A stretch of DNA of 40,955 nt, from the NCBI GenBank assembly GCA_023300235.1, contig JALZWN010000026.1:1-40955 (forward strand), in the 5' to 3' direction. The translations under genes and the position numbers were made by a program. Of the stretch, positions 7,910 through 16,251 are shown piece after piece. Source of the DNA: Mariniblastus sp. (GTDB taxonomy: Bacteria > Planctomycetota > Planctomycetia > Pirellulales > Pirellulaceae). A model generated the notes under the pieces. That model made no database searches. It worked only from the letters and a program-made list of their open reading frames with translations, and had not been told where the DNA came from. Each line of letters begins with the position of its first letter. Position 1 is the first letter of the stretch.

Positions 7910-8974
7910 ATGATTTTTCCTCGCCTTAGATTTTGGTCGTCCGAATCGACCGAGAGCGGCCCCGATTTAATTCATCGGTCGCTCGAAAATCGACAGCATC
8001 GCCTATGCGCAGGAATCTCGGTTGATGCCAACTTTCAGAAAGTTCACGGATGCTTAGCGGTGCTCAAAGGCCGCGGAAAGTTTTCACGGCTCAAATATGC
8101 AACCGGGGCCAGCGCTAAACTTTCGCCTTCGCTTCAGCAAGGCTGCCGAGAAATCCGCCAAAGCAAAACCCCCAACACATTCGACTTACAATTTCTGCTG
8201 CGAGACCTGGCCGATGCTCAGACGCTGGTGATTGAACAACTCAAACAAGAAGCGGGCAAGTACGTCGACCGAGTACTGGCCGTTAGCGTGGCGGATCCCG
8301 GCCTTTGGTTTTCGGACTTTGACAACCAACCGCAGTATTTACCGATGTGCGATCCGACGACGATCGCCGAATCAACCGGCATTGCGGTGATCGATGCGTT
8401 GCCCAAACGCGACCTAGCCGTGGGCGGCAGCGGAAGCCCACTGGCCGCACTGCCGTTGTGGATGATTTTGGCCGATCGTAATTCGAAGGTAGCCGAGACC
8501 GACTGTGTGTTCGTTGATTTTACGAAGCAAAATCCAGAGACATTTTGGTTGCCAGCGTCGGACGGTTTGGATGCAGAACTTCCGGCGATCAAATGGCAGG
8601 TCGCCGACGCCGATTTGACGCACGCCCAAGTTGTCCAACGATCGGCTCAGGCAAACCCGCAGGCTCGATTGTTCGTCCATGTTGACGAATCCGAACTGGC
8701 AGACAAAAGCGATTTGGTTACCGGGGCCAATCTTCAATTTGAACGGCTTGATGATGTGATCGGAAAAACGATCAACCTGGAAGCACTCGTCGCAGCGATA
8801 TTGGGCATGTTTCATATCGATCAATTGCCCGGCAACCTGCCACGTCTAACCGGAGCTTCTAGCCAAAGAATTCTTGGACGCCTGACTCCGGGCCGTCCCT
8901 CCAACTGGCGTCAACTAATCCGCGCGATGGCTCAATATCAGCCAGCACCTATGAAACTAAAAGACGCAATTTAA
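7910..8974 (+). CDS. Divergent anhydro-N-acetylmuramic acid kinase (AnmK)-like protein, 354 aa
   Basis: The best-preserved block reads TIAESTGIAVIDALPKRDLA and continues VGGSGSPL. This parallels the AnmK core (iAerTGI, DFR..D.AaGGqGaPL), and the length is close to the usual ~370 residues. The AnmK N-terminal phosphate loop (GTSLDGID-like) is replaced by GISVDANFQK, and the HGQT motif expected about 30 residues before the core block is not visible. ATP-dependent phosphorylation of recycled anhydro-MurNAc is therefore uncertain; this may be a non-catalytic relative. I start at the ATG at 7910; an in-frame TTG at 7850 would add 20 residues. It converges with the M50-HlyD gene, with about 150 bp of featureless sequence between. 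Confidence 0.55.
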   Translation: MIFPRLRFWSSESTESGPDLIHRSLENRQHRLCAGISVDANFQKVHGCLAVLKGRGKFSRLKYATGASAKLSPSLQQGCREIRQSKTPNTFDLQFLLRDLADAQTLVIEQLKQEAGKYVDRVLAVSVADPGLWFSDFDNQPQYLPMCDPTTIAESTGIAVIDALPKRDLAVGGSGSPLAALPLWMILADRNSKVAETDCVFVDFTKQNPETFWLPASDGLDAELPAIKWQVADADLTHAQVVQRSAQANPQARLFVHVDESELADKSDLVTGANLQFERLDDVIGKTINLEALVAAILGMFHIDQLPGNLPRLTGASSQRILGRLTPGRPSNWRQLIRAMAQYQPAPMKLKDAI

Positions 8975-9125
8975 AATCCTATCTTGAATCATTTGGGACG
9001 CAGCCGCTCGGCCAATACCTGCACGAACACGCGAGCGAGTGAATTGACAGCGCCACCCCAAGCCACAATCAACCCAGATGGACAAATCTTTGTGAGGCAT
9101 AAAAGGCGAGCAACACCGCAGCCCC

Positions 9126-11333
9126 TTACAGCGACGCCATTTCGATTTTAGATTCCAGCCAATGGCAAGCGGCGAGGTACAAGTAACTCGCCAATGATTG
9201 CTCGGTTGATTCAAAATAAGCATACCCGCGTTGGCCAGACAAAACCTGTTGCCCAAAATCTTCTGGCACAGCAACCGTCACGTCAAAACGTGGCGATAGC
9301 AATTCGAAATTAAATTCGTTTTCACTGGTCGATGCTGTCGACAATGCCCGCACCGGCAACGAACCGCCTTGGGTGGCGGTCAAGGAGGGAAACGTCGGTT
9401 CTTGGCTGGCTCTTGGGTTGATCGAAACCAGCGTCGCATCGACGGCCGATTTCCCCGGGAACATCAATCGAAGTTGCTTGCCCGCTAACCACACCGTTGC
9501 ATCGTACTCGCTTTGGTCCACCGATACGACGACTTCTTTGCTATCCAAATTCGCAATGGTCAACAACTGATCGCCACGTTCCACGAAACTCCCCAATCGG
9601 TTTGCAAGCGAACGCTGGACAACGACCCCATCGGCACTGGCCAAAACCTGCAACCCTTTCGCAGCTGATTGTTTTTCAACTATCTGATCAGTCAAGCGAT
9701 ACACTCGTTGCGTTTCCGCTTGCACCATCGCTTGATTTCCTTGCTGCTGGTGAATGCGAGATTGGATTCTCGCTTCGTCTCGCAGCCTAGTCAATTCCAC
9801 CAACTCATTGGCGAGCTCCGGGTTTTCCAACTCCAGCAACAACTCACCTTTGGCAACCGCCTGCCCTTCCGCCACGTGAATCACTTTCACGAATCCGCTG
9901 GCGTCCGAACGAATGATCGCCTCATCGGACCACTGCACGATCGCCGGAGCAGACTTGGTCGCCGGGGCTCGGAAAACGTAAAACCCAGCAACCACCAGTC
10001 CGACCAAGCAAGCGACACTGATACATGTGCGTTGTTGATTAATTTTGAACTTAGCGTTGGGGTCTGTTAAAGAAACCACCTGCTTAACGATCGGCATGCC
10101 AAACCAAATTAACACTCCGAGGGCGCTGAGCACCAAACCGGCACCTTGAAGTAAAACGGACGCGGCAATGACGAGTCCAAGGCTAATCGATATCCGCCAG
10201 AAAAATGCTAACACGCCATAAACAGACACTGCCAAACGCTCGTTGATTGGAAGCTGACTTTGCCGTGGAATGCCGAATGCTAATTGCTTTGAAGTTTCCG
10301 CAAACCACTGACCGCCTTTTCCATAAAGATTTGGAATCGCCAACAGATCCGACAGTAAAAAATAACCGTCGAATCGCATCAGCGGGTTCGCGTTAAACAG
10401 AATCGTCGTCAGCGAAGCCATGACCATGGCGCTAAACGCGATACTTGCCAGCATGCCGTCGGTTTGTGCCCACACAATGACCGCCAAAAAAGCTACCAAT
10501 AACTCGATGTACATACCCGCGGCAGACACCACCATCCGTTGCCAACGATTTCGAAATCGCCACATCGAAGTCACGTTAACATAGGCCAGCGGTGCAAACA
10601 AAATGAACACCACGCCAAAATCGGGAACTTCTCCACCGTACTTTCGGCAAGCAATTCCATGAGCGGATTCATGAATCACTTTCAACACAAACCAAGTTAA
10701 CAACAACCAGATCCAACTGCCGCTGGACAGCACATCCGCCGATGCCGCACCAACTCGTTGCCAGTTGGCCGCCAAATGAGTTAACGCATAAAATCCTACA
10801 ATCAACCACAGTACGAAAAACCAAGTCGAAAACAACCATTCGGTCACCGGTTGAATTGTCTTGAGAAACCGATTCGGGTTGAACAGAGTCATCCTCATGC
10901 TAATTGGATTCAACCAGCCAATCGTTTTGGCAGTTTCTATTTGCTGCGCAACTGCGTTTATCCGCGTTGCATTGTCGGCCTGGTTGACCATCACCAAATT
11001 CATCGTCAACAGCCAGTTGGCAATTTGTAAAATTTGATCGGGCTGCAGTGCTTGTTGGCTGGATTCGTTTTCGTTTTCGTTTTCGTTTTGCATTAGCTCA
11101 ACAATCTGAGCGTTGGTGCGTTGGCCGTCAACTTTTGCGATGAAACGATATTCTGGCAAACCAATTCGATAGAATTTACTACGAACTGGATCTTCGACGG
11201 TCACGAAGGATTCGCCGTTTTCAAATCGAGTCGAAAACTTCAAGCACTTCCGAACACTGAACACCAGATTGAGTGTTTGTTCTGTCGCACTGCTTGGGTG
11301 GTTAGAGATTTTGGATGGACTCATTTTGGACAC
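9126..11333 (-). CDS. PqqD-like / M50 metalloprotease / HlyD fusion membrane protein, 735 aa
   Basis: A multi-domain membrane protein. Residues about 25-120 look like a PqqD/RRE-type winged-helix domain (YRIGLPEYRFIAKVDGQRT, then IVELM). Residues 165-455 are a polytopic M50 (site-2-protease-like) domain with zinc motif HESAH at 221-225 and the second metal site NPLMRFDG at 316-323. After a last TM segment (about 437-455) comes a HlyD-type biotinyl-lipoyl and coiled-coil domain (about 465-600), then a beta-barrel-like tail. An acidic repeat NENENENE (84-90) links the PqqD-like and M50 parts. Its start codon directly abuts the stop of the upstream GAF-HlyD gene, implying translational coupling. 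Known relatives in planctomycetes are annotated as M50 or HlyD secretion proteins; the substrate is unknown. Confidence 0.85.
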   Translation of the reverse strand: MSKMSPSKISNHPSSATEQTLNLVFSVRKCLKFSTRFENGESFVTVEDPVRSKFYRIGLPEYRFIAKVDGQRTNAQIVELMQNENENENESSQQALQPDQILQIANWLLTMNLVMVNQADNATRINAVAQQIETAKTIGWLNPISMRMTLFNPNRFLKTIQPVTEWLFSTWFFVLWLIVGFYALTHLAANWQRVGAASADVLSSGSWIWLLLTWFVLKVIHESAHGIACRKYGGEVPDFGVVFILFAPLAYVNVTSMWRFRNRWQRMVVSAAGMYIELLVAFLAVIVWAQTDGMLASIAFSAMVMASLTTILFNANPLMRFDGYFLLSDLLAIPNLYGKGGQWFAETSKQLAFGIPRQSQLPINERLAVSVYGVLAFFWRISISLGLVIAASVLLQGAGLVLSALGVLIWFGMPIVKQVVSLTDPNAKFKINQQRTCISVACLVGLVVAGFYVFRAPATKSAPAIVQWSDEAIIRSDASGFVKVIHVAEGQAVAKGELLLELENPELANELVELTRLRDEARIQSRIHQQQGNQAMVQAETQRVYRLTDQIVEKQSAAKGLQVLASADGVVVQRSLANRLGSFVERGDQLLTIANLDSKEVVVSVDQSEYDATVWLAGKQLRLMFPGKSAVDATLVSINPRASQEPTFPSLTATQGGSLPVRALSTASTSENEFNFELLSPRFDVTVAVPEDFGQQVLSGQRGYAYFESTEQSLASYLYLAACHWLESKIEMASL

Positions 11334-13253
11334 CTACCAAACCGACCAATAACGAATCGACTCCCAAGGCCGATGGAATAAATTCCAGCCAAGCGGAGAC
11401 CAGCCGGTAGAAATTTTCGCATCACCGTTCATACCAGGCCGCAAACGCTCGTCCGTGTTCTCCAATACCACCTCCGCAACAAAAACGCTGTCTTCATTCA
11501 GGTTTTCCGCTCGCGGATGAACCCTTTGAATTTCGGCCGAAAATGTTTTGAACGGAAACGAATCAAACTTTAGCTGGACCTTCATCCCTGGCTTCACATA
11601 TTCTGCTTCGGTCTCTGGAATGCCAACTTCAGCAACCATGTTGTCTAACGGAGCGATTTCAAATAGCGTCTGGCCAAGTTCTAACGGTGCACCCACCGCT
11701 TCTGCCAAATCTCCAGCCACGACAATGCCGTCGATTGGTGAGCGAACCTCAAGGTTTTCAAGTCGTTGATTTAAAATGCTAACTTTTGCTTGATAGCGTC
11801 GCATCTCGCTTTTAGCAATCTGAGATTGCGCCACATCACCGGTCGCCAGAGCAAGGTCACGACGTTTCTTCGCCACATCAAACTCTGCTTGAACGCCCGC
11901 CAATTCAGAACGCAACGCCCGACCGTCCAGCCTCGCCACCACTTGTGCAGCGGCAACCTGATCTCCGCCGCGAACGAGACTCTGCTCCAACACACCATCG
12001 TACGGCGCCGCAACGAAACGCCGCTCAACCGGTTGGACATTACAATCACACCAAACGCGATACGGCATCGGCACCAATAGCAAGCCAACCACCAACGCGA
12101 CGCCGATTGCGAAATGTTGCAGCGTTGCTGACGACTTTAGATTCGCAAGGCGATTGGAAACCGTTTTTGACAAACTTTCGTTGGCCCGCAGCACAGTCGG
12201 CAAATGCCCAGCGATCAGACTGACCACTTGTTGACATTTTGCTTGAAAGGTCGAGTCAAGAAATTGTTCGCCGCTACATGCGATCAGGACCGAGCCAATC
12301 GTATTTTCGTCTGCATCAAAGACCGGCAACGCAACCGCCGCTTCACAACCATTCACGTTGCAATAACTCTCCAATGCTAAATCTACACCGGATTGTTTTT
12401 CTTGACCCAAAGAAAAACCAACCATTGCCTGCTGAACCAAAGGTTGCTGAAGCGCTGCAATGGTTTGAGCCGCGTATTCCGAACGCTCATCGACCTGCTC
12501 GACCCCCGAAACCGCGCTAATGTTGACCACAGACGCATCCTTGCTCAGACTCAGCGTTACTTGATCGCTGCCAAGACAATTCTGCAACTGATTCACAATC
12601 AGCCGAGCCGCTTCTGGGCTACTTTGGGTTTGCGAAAGCCGTTGAGTTATCTCGAAAGCGTCCCGAAGATTTTTACTATAGACGTTTTGTTGTAGCGACG
12701 ATTTTGTTTGTTGCCATTGAGCAATCGTCTGGGCGGCCATCGCCATCAACCATTGCTGACGCAGATCACTTTCTGTCGAATTATCGAAACAGCCAGTCAA
12801 AACTAACTGTGTCTCCGACAAGGAACCAAGTTGGATTAAGACGGGAGCGACGACCAGCGAACTCCCTGCATGTCCCTTGAGTGGACTTTGACAAACCGTT
12901 TGCGATTCGAGAGCGAGACGGACGAGCGAACGTGCTTGATCTGCGACCACTGGCCACAAACTATCCGGCTGAACCAACGCTACAAAGCTCAGCGATGGTT
13001 TCTGGGCATCGGCAAAGGGCGGCTCAGCAGGACTGCTCGATGCCAGCCAAAGGCAATTGCACTGACTTTGATTAAGAACAATCCGCACCAGACCTTGCAG
13101 CAATCCATTGAAATCGCTTGTCGTGTCAGCAACAAGATTGGCCAGCTCCAACCCGATCGTTTGTTGCTGAAGTTCGTGCCCGTCCATCTGCTCAATCGAT
13201 TGATTGACAGGGTTGGCATGAACGGATTCAGATTGAGGGGCCTGCGGTTGCAT
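11334..13253 (-). CDS. GAF-domain HlyD membrane-fusion protein, 639 aa
   Basis: Two GAF-like regions lie in the N-terminal half (about 40-180 and 190-350; the second is clearer, with AAVALPVFDADENTIGSVLI). They are followed by one transmembrane helix (about 381-397) and a HlyD-type adaptor: a first lipoyl half (AAPYDGVLEQSLVRGGDQV), a coiled coil to about 500, and a second half (VRSPIDGIVVAGD). The C-terminus has a RLRPGMNGDAKI-type strand. This topology puts the GAF sensors in the cytoplasm and the adaptor in the periplasm. It sits between the small HlyD gene (120 bp upstream) and the M50-HlyD gene (no gap). A ligand-gated adaptor is an inference. The ATG at 13253 has no clear ribosome binding site. 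Confidence 0.82.
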   Translation of the reverse strand: MQPQAPQSESVHANPVNQSIEQMDGHELQQQTIGLELANLVADTTSDFNGLLQGLVRIVLNQSQCNCLWLASSSPAEPPFADAQKPSLSFVALVQPDSLWPVVADQARSLVRLALESQTVCQSPLKGHAGSSLVVAPVLIQLGSLSETQLVLTGCFDNSTESDLRQQWLMAMAAQTIAQWQQTKSSLQQNVYSKNLRDAFEITQRLSQTQSSPEAARLIVNQLQNCLGSDQVTLSLSKDASVVNISAVSGVEQVDERSEYAAQTIAALQQPLVQQAMVGFSLGQEKQSGVDLALESYCNVNGCEAAVALPVFDADENTIGSVLIACSGEQFLDSTFQAKCQQVVSLIAGHLPTVLRANESLSKTVSNRLANLKSSATLQHFAIGVALVVGLLLVPMPYRVWCDCNVQPVERRFVAAPYDGVLEQSLVRGGDQVAAAQVVARLDGRALRSELAGVQAEFDVAKKRRDLALATGDVAQSQIAKSEMRRYQAKVSILNQRLENLEVRSPIDGIVVAGDLAEAVGAPLELGQTLFEIAPLDNMVAEVGIPETEAEYVKPGMKVQLKFDSFPFKTFSAEIQRVHPRAENLNEDSVFVAEVVLENTDERLRPGMNGDAKISTGWSPLGWNLFHRPWESIRYWSVW

Positions 13254-13373
13254 GGGTAATGTTTAAAAGAAAACCCGCGTCGGCGAGCGCGAGAATTCCG
13301 GGAAAGTTTCGTTACTGTTTGGGCAAACAGAGGTGATTTGTCATTGAACGTTTGGCGTTATGCCATTGGTGCT

Positions 13374-14270
13374 TCAAATATTTAGAACAACACTTTCGCC
13401 TGAGCGAATTTGTCCGTCAGCGTTTTGAATTACAAACTTGATCTCAACCGTTCCGCTTTGAGCGTCGGTGACGATTCCAATTTTTTCGACGACCGCGTCA
13501 ACAGTGTATCCATTGGAAAGTTGGACTTGGTGAGTTGCTCCGGCTTTAAACATACTCGCCTGAGAACTGGGCACGTTAAAAATTGCAAGCAGACGATCGA
13601 CTTGAACAATCGTCACGACCTCAGGATGCAACGGAGAAAGGAATTCTCCGCGTTTGCGATGAATCTTTGATACGACTCCATCGAAGGGAGCCAAAATCGA
13701 ACGACGCTCAAGCTGCATCAGTGCACGCTGCTTTTCGATCTTTCGGATAGCAACATCCTCTTGAGCCGACAAAAGCTTTGATTTGGCGATCGCGAGTTCC
13801 ATTTCTGCTCGAATAATTTCGGCATCGCTCGCGTGGCCTTTGGCCTGTATCACACGAAGCCGATTCAAGATTGATTTTCTTTTCGCTAAAATTTGTTCCG
13901 CAACCACCAACTCCGATTTGTTCGATAAGATTTGAGTTGCCATTTCCAATTGCAACTTTTGAACACGGTTGTCTAGCTGAGCGACAACTGCTTTCTCGGC
14001 GACAAAGTCGCCTTCGACGACGAACATCTCGGCGATCGAGCCAAGCTCATCGCTCGCTAGCTCGATCTGCTTGAATGGCTCGGTAAACCCAACCACTTGC
14101 GAGCTTGAATCCGACTCTTCAACCATTCCGTATCCACTAACGGTTTGCGAGTTCGCAATCGACGCAAATGCCAATACGACGCAAGTGAAACCGAATACGA
14201 CGCAAAGTATTTTGGGATTAAAACTTGGCTCGCCGCCGTAGGCAAACTGGCGATTTTGTTGAGCGATCAT
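13374..14270 (-). CDS. HlyD-family periplasmic adaptor, 298 aa
   Basis: An N-terminal membrane anchor (about residues 20-41) is followed by the first half of a lipoyl domain (IAEMFVVEGDFVAEKAVVAQLD). Next come a long alpha-helical hairpin rich in E/K/A (about 105-185) and the second lipoyl half (ILAPFDGVVSKIHRKRGEF). The last part is a beta-barrel domain ending in the RSGESVVLNI strand typical of membrane-fusion proteins. It is the first of three consecutive minus-strand genes with HlyD domains. No ABC or RND pump and no TolC gene is nearby. The start may be the ATG at 14270; no strong ribosome binding site is seen. Upstream 14271-14496 shows no gene. Confidence 0.82.
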   Translation of the reverse strand: MIAQQNRQFAYGGEPSFNPKILCVVFGFTCVVLAFASIANSQTVSGYGMVEESDSSSQVVGFTEPFKQIELASDELGSIAEMFVVEGDFVAEKAVVAQLDNRVQKLQLEMATQILSNKSELVVAEQILAKRKSILNRLRVIQAKGHASDAEIIRAEMELAIAKSKLLSAQEDVAIRKIEKQRALMQLERRSILAPFDGVVSKIHRKRGEFLSPLHPEVVTIVQVDRLLAIFNVPSSQASMFKAGATHQVQLSNGYTVDAVVEKIGIVTDAQSGTVEIKFVIQNADGQIRSGESVVLNI

Positions 14271-14496
14271 GATAATGCGAAAGGGCTTGGTGGGATGAAA
14301 TGCTTTTCAGCCACAGTTCTCTGAGCCTTTGCGACCGAGAACTGGCCTGCCAAACTTACATCACCCTTAGAGTTTCGCTGGATGATGTGATTAAAATCCA
14401 AACGCGTCTCGATATTCTCGCAACTTAGTCCGAGTTATCCGCAAAACCCGAACCCAAACGCCTCAAGCTCTTTTCGTTTCCTAGGACGATCTCCGC

Positions 14497-14856
14497 TTAT
14501 CCGTCATTCAAGGATACTTGATCTTCCATCATACGTTTCGCCATCGCAGCCGCAGACTCCCATTCCCCACCCCTAGCCGCTCGAATTACCGACTCGAGCC
14601 AGCTTCGCTCTTGAGCAGAAAGCAAATCGGCGTCGAATTTTTCGTTGCCATTCGCGATCAGCGTCTCAACCAAATCGATTCTAGCCTCGCTTCTGGCAAG
14701 ACACGCCCCGTACAACGCGGTGGCTGCCTGGTAAGTCGGATAGCTGACATCTCCGTAGCCGCTGCGAAAATAAGATAGCACCGCAATGATGACCGCCAAT
14801 CCAACGAAACCCAAAAGTATGCCCTTTGTCAGGCTGGAATTTGTGCCGTCACTCAT
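14497..14856 (-). CDS. Small single-TM protein coupled to DUF1559 gene, 119 aa
   Basis: Unrecognised protein. A short polar N-terminus is followed by a hydrophobic segment (about 11-28: GILLGFVGLAVIIAVLSYF). The remaining Ala/Glu-rich helical part (about 38-115) probably faces the periplasm. Its start overlaps the stop of the DUF1559 gene as ATGA (14853-14856), so the two are translationally coupled and likely act together. The stoichiometry and topology would fit a small accessory subunit of the pilin-like protein, but that is inference from position only. Confidence 0.6.
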   Translation of the reverse strand: MSDGTNSSLTKGILLGFVGLAVIIAVLSYFRSGYGDVSYPTYQAATALYGACLARSEARIDLVETLIANGNEKFDADLLSAQERSWLESVIRAARGGEWESAAAMAKRMMEDQVSLNDG

Positions 14857-15929
14857 TGAATATCTCCGATAACTTCACCTTCATTCATACTGCTAAGCTG
14901 AGCATAAATGATCAGGTCCAATGTTTCAGAGAAAAACCTGACCGACCCACCGCCCATGCAAACGTTTCCGCCGCCGGTATGCTCGGAATACATCTGCCCC
15001 ACATGTAACGTTGGAAAATTAATCGGGTGAATGATCGGGAAGCCGGTAATGTCAAGCTCGCCACCCGACGGTCCCATGTGTACCAACACCATCGTCGCCG
15101 CGCCGTCGGCACCGTTTTCGGGTGACGCAAGCCGCGGGTGCACGCTCGCCGTCGGAACCACTCCGACCCAAGTTTTATCACTGAGCCGCGACGAGTGTTC
15201 GCCCAAGAAAATCGTGTTAGTCGTCCCGTCAGTCACCTCCGCAATTTTTGTGCGAGAGTTACGATAAAACGGACCGTCCGCTACTCGCCGAACATCACCA
15301 TTAATCAACACTGACTTTGTTTCACTGGTGACGATATCAGTAAAAACCAAACCTTGTCGATCTTTGCCAGCCTCTGGCCCCCAAGCAGACTCTTGCCCAT
15401 GACTCGCAACGTAGTGCGATCGCCCCAGCAACAGTGGCCCATTGCCGTCCGGGGAAAATTCTGATTCAGATTCGTCGACAACCACAACTGGCTCGAGAGG
15501 TCCTGAAGATGAAGGGCACAGCATCGTCGAAATCTGTGTTTCAATCCGCTGTCGATGTTCGGCATTCCAAAGCGGTTCTTCAAAGTCCAAACCATCACGA
15601 ACGTTCGCTTGCTCTAAATAAGGAAGCGTATAGGCCGCCCAAGCCCAACCCGGCGCCGCGTCCCAAGTTGTTGGATCGATGAAAGCTCCGCCCGGCAAAA
15701 TACCATTGCTAGTTTTCGCAGAAGCGTATCCCGGCGGAAAATAGCCGTGGGCACTCTCAAAATTATGTAACGCCAACCCCAATTGCTTCAGATGGTTCGC
15801 GCAATCAATGCGTCTTGCAGCCGACCTGACCTGCTGAACCGCAGGCAACAACATGCCGATCAAAATGCCAATGATGGCGATCACCACAAGTAACTCAACC
15901 AACGTGAATCCGACACGTCTCTTAATCAT
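14853..15929 (-). CDS. DUF1559 protein with type IV pilin-like N-terminus
   Basis: The N-terminus RRVGFTLVELLVVIAIIGIL is a classic prepilin cleavage and methylation signal (cleavage after Gly, Phe at +1, Glu at +5). The conserved LLPAVQQVRSAARR segment and then LGLALHNFESAHGYFPPG follow, as in the large planctomycete DUF1559 family. The C-terminal HTGGGNVCMGGGSVRF matches the family's H-x9-GS-type motif, with Met-Gly-Gly where Asp-Gly is common. I start at the ATG at 15929 with GAGAG upstream; the start at 15995 would place 22 residues before the signal. It is probably assembled on or exported through a pseudopilin-type system. The exact role of DUF1559 is not established. Coupled to the downstream 119-aa gene. 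Confidence 0.88.
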   Translation of the reverse strand: MIKRRVGFTLVELLVVIAIIGILIGMLLPAVQQVRSAARRIDCANHLKQLGLALHNFESAHGYFPPGYASAKTSNGILPGGAFIDPTTWDAAPGWAWAAYTLPYLEQANVRDGLDFEEPLWNAEHRQRIETQISTMLCPSSSGPLEPVVVVDESESEFSPDGNGPLLLGRSHYVASHGQESAWGPEAGKDRQGLVFTDIVTSETKSVLINGDVRRVADGPFYRNSRTKIAEVTDGTTNTIFLGEHSSRLSDKTWVGVVPTASVHPRLASPENGADGAATMVLVHMGPSGGELDITGFPIIHPINFPTLHVGQMYSEHTGGGNVCMGGGSVRFFSETLDLIIYAQLSSMNEGEVIGDIQ

Positions 15930-16064
15930 AGCAACACTCTCAATTTTCGAACCTCTACAATCCGTAGCCTGTGCTACGGACCGCATTTGTAGCATTGGCT
16001 ACAAATCTTACAAGTGCGAACTTTGAATTACGAAGCGTCTCACAAGGCGTTGGCAGCTTCACAC

Positions 16065-16087
16065 AAAAAAACTAAGCGAGAACGCTT
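16065..16087 (-). terminator. Probable intrinsic terminator of the TPR gene
   Basis: On the minus strand a 5-bp stem AAGCG/CGCTT with a 4-base loop (16074-16087) is followed by AG and seven T (16065-16071). The stem is short, so efficiency is uncertain. It would separate the TPR gene from the DUF1559 gene. Confidence 0.5.
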
Positions 16088-16251
16088 TTCGGGGCTCTCC
16101 CCCCGAGCTATCGAAGTCGATCCCATCCGAGGTGAACACAGCCACTAAATTCGGCGAATACCCAAAATCCGTGAAACATGGCCCCACTCGAACGGATAAA
16201 GCATCACAAAAAAACAAGACCAGCCGCTCGGGGCGAGCCGAGTGTTTCGAA

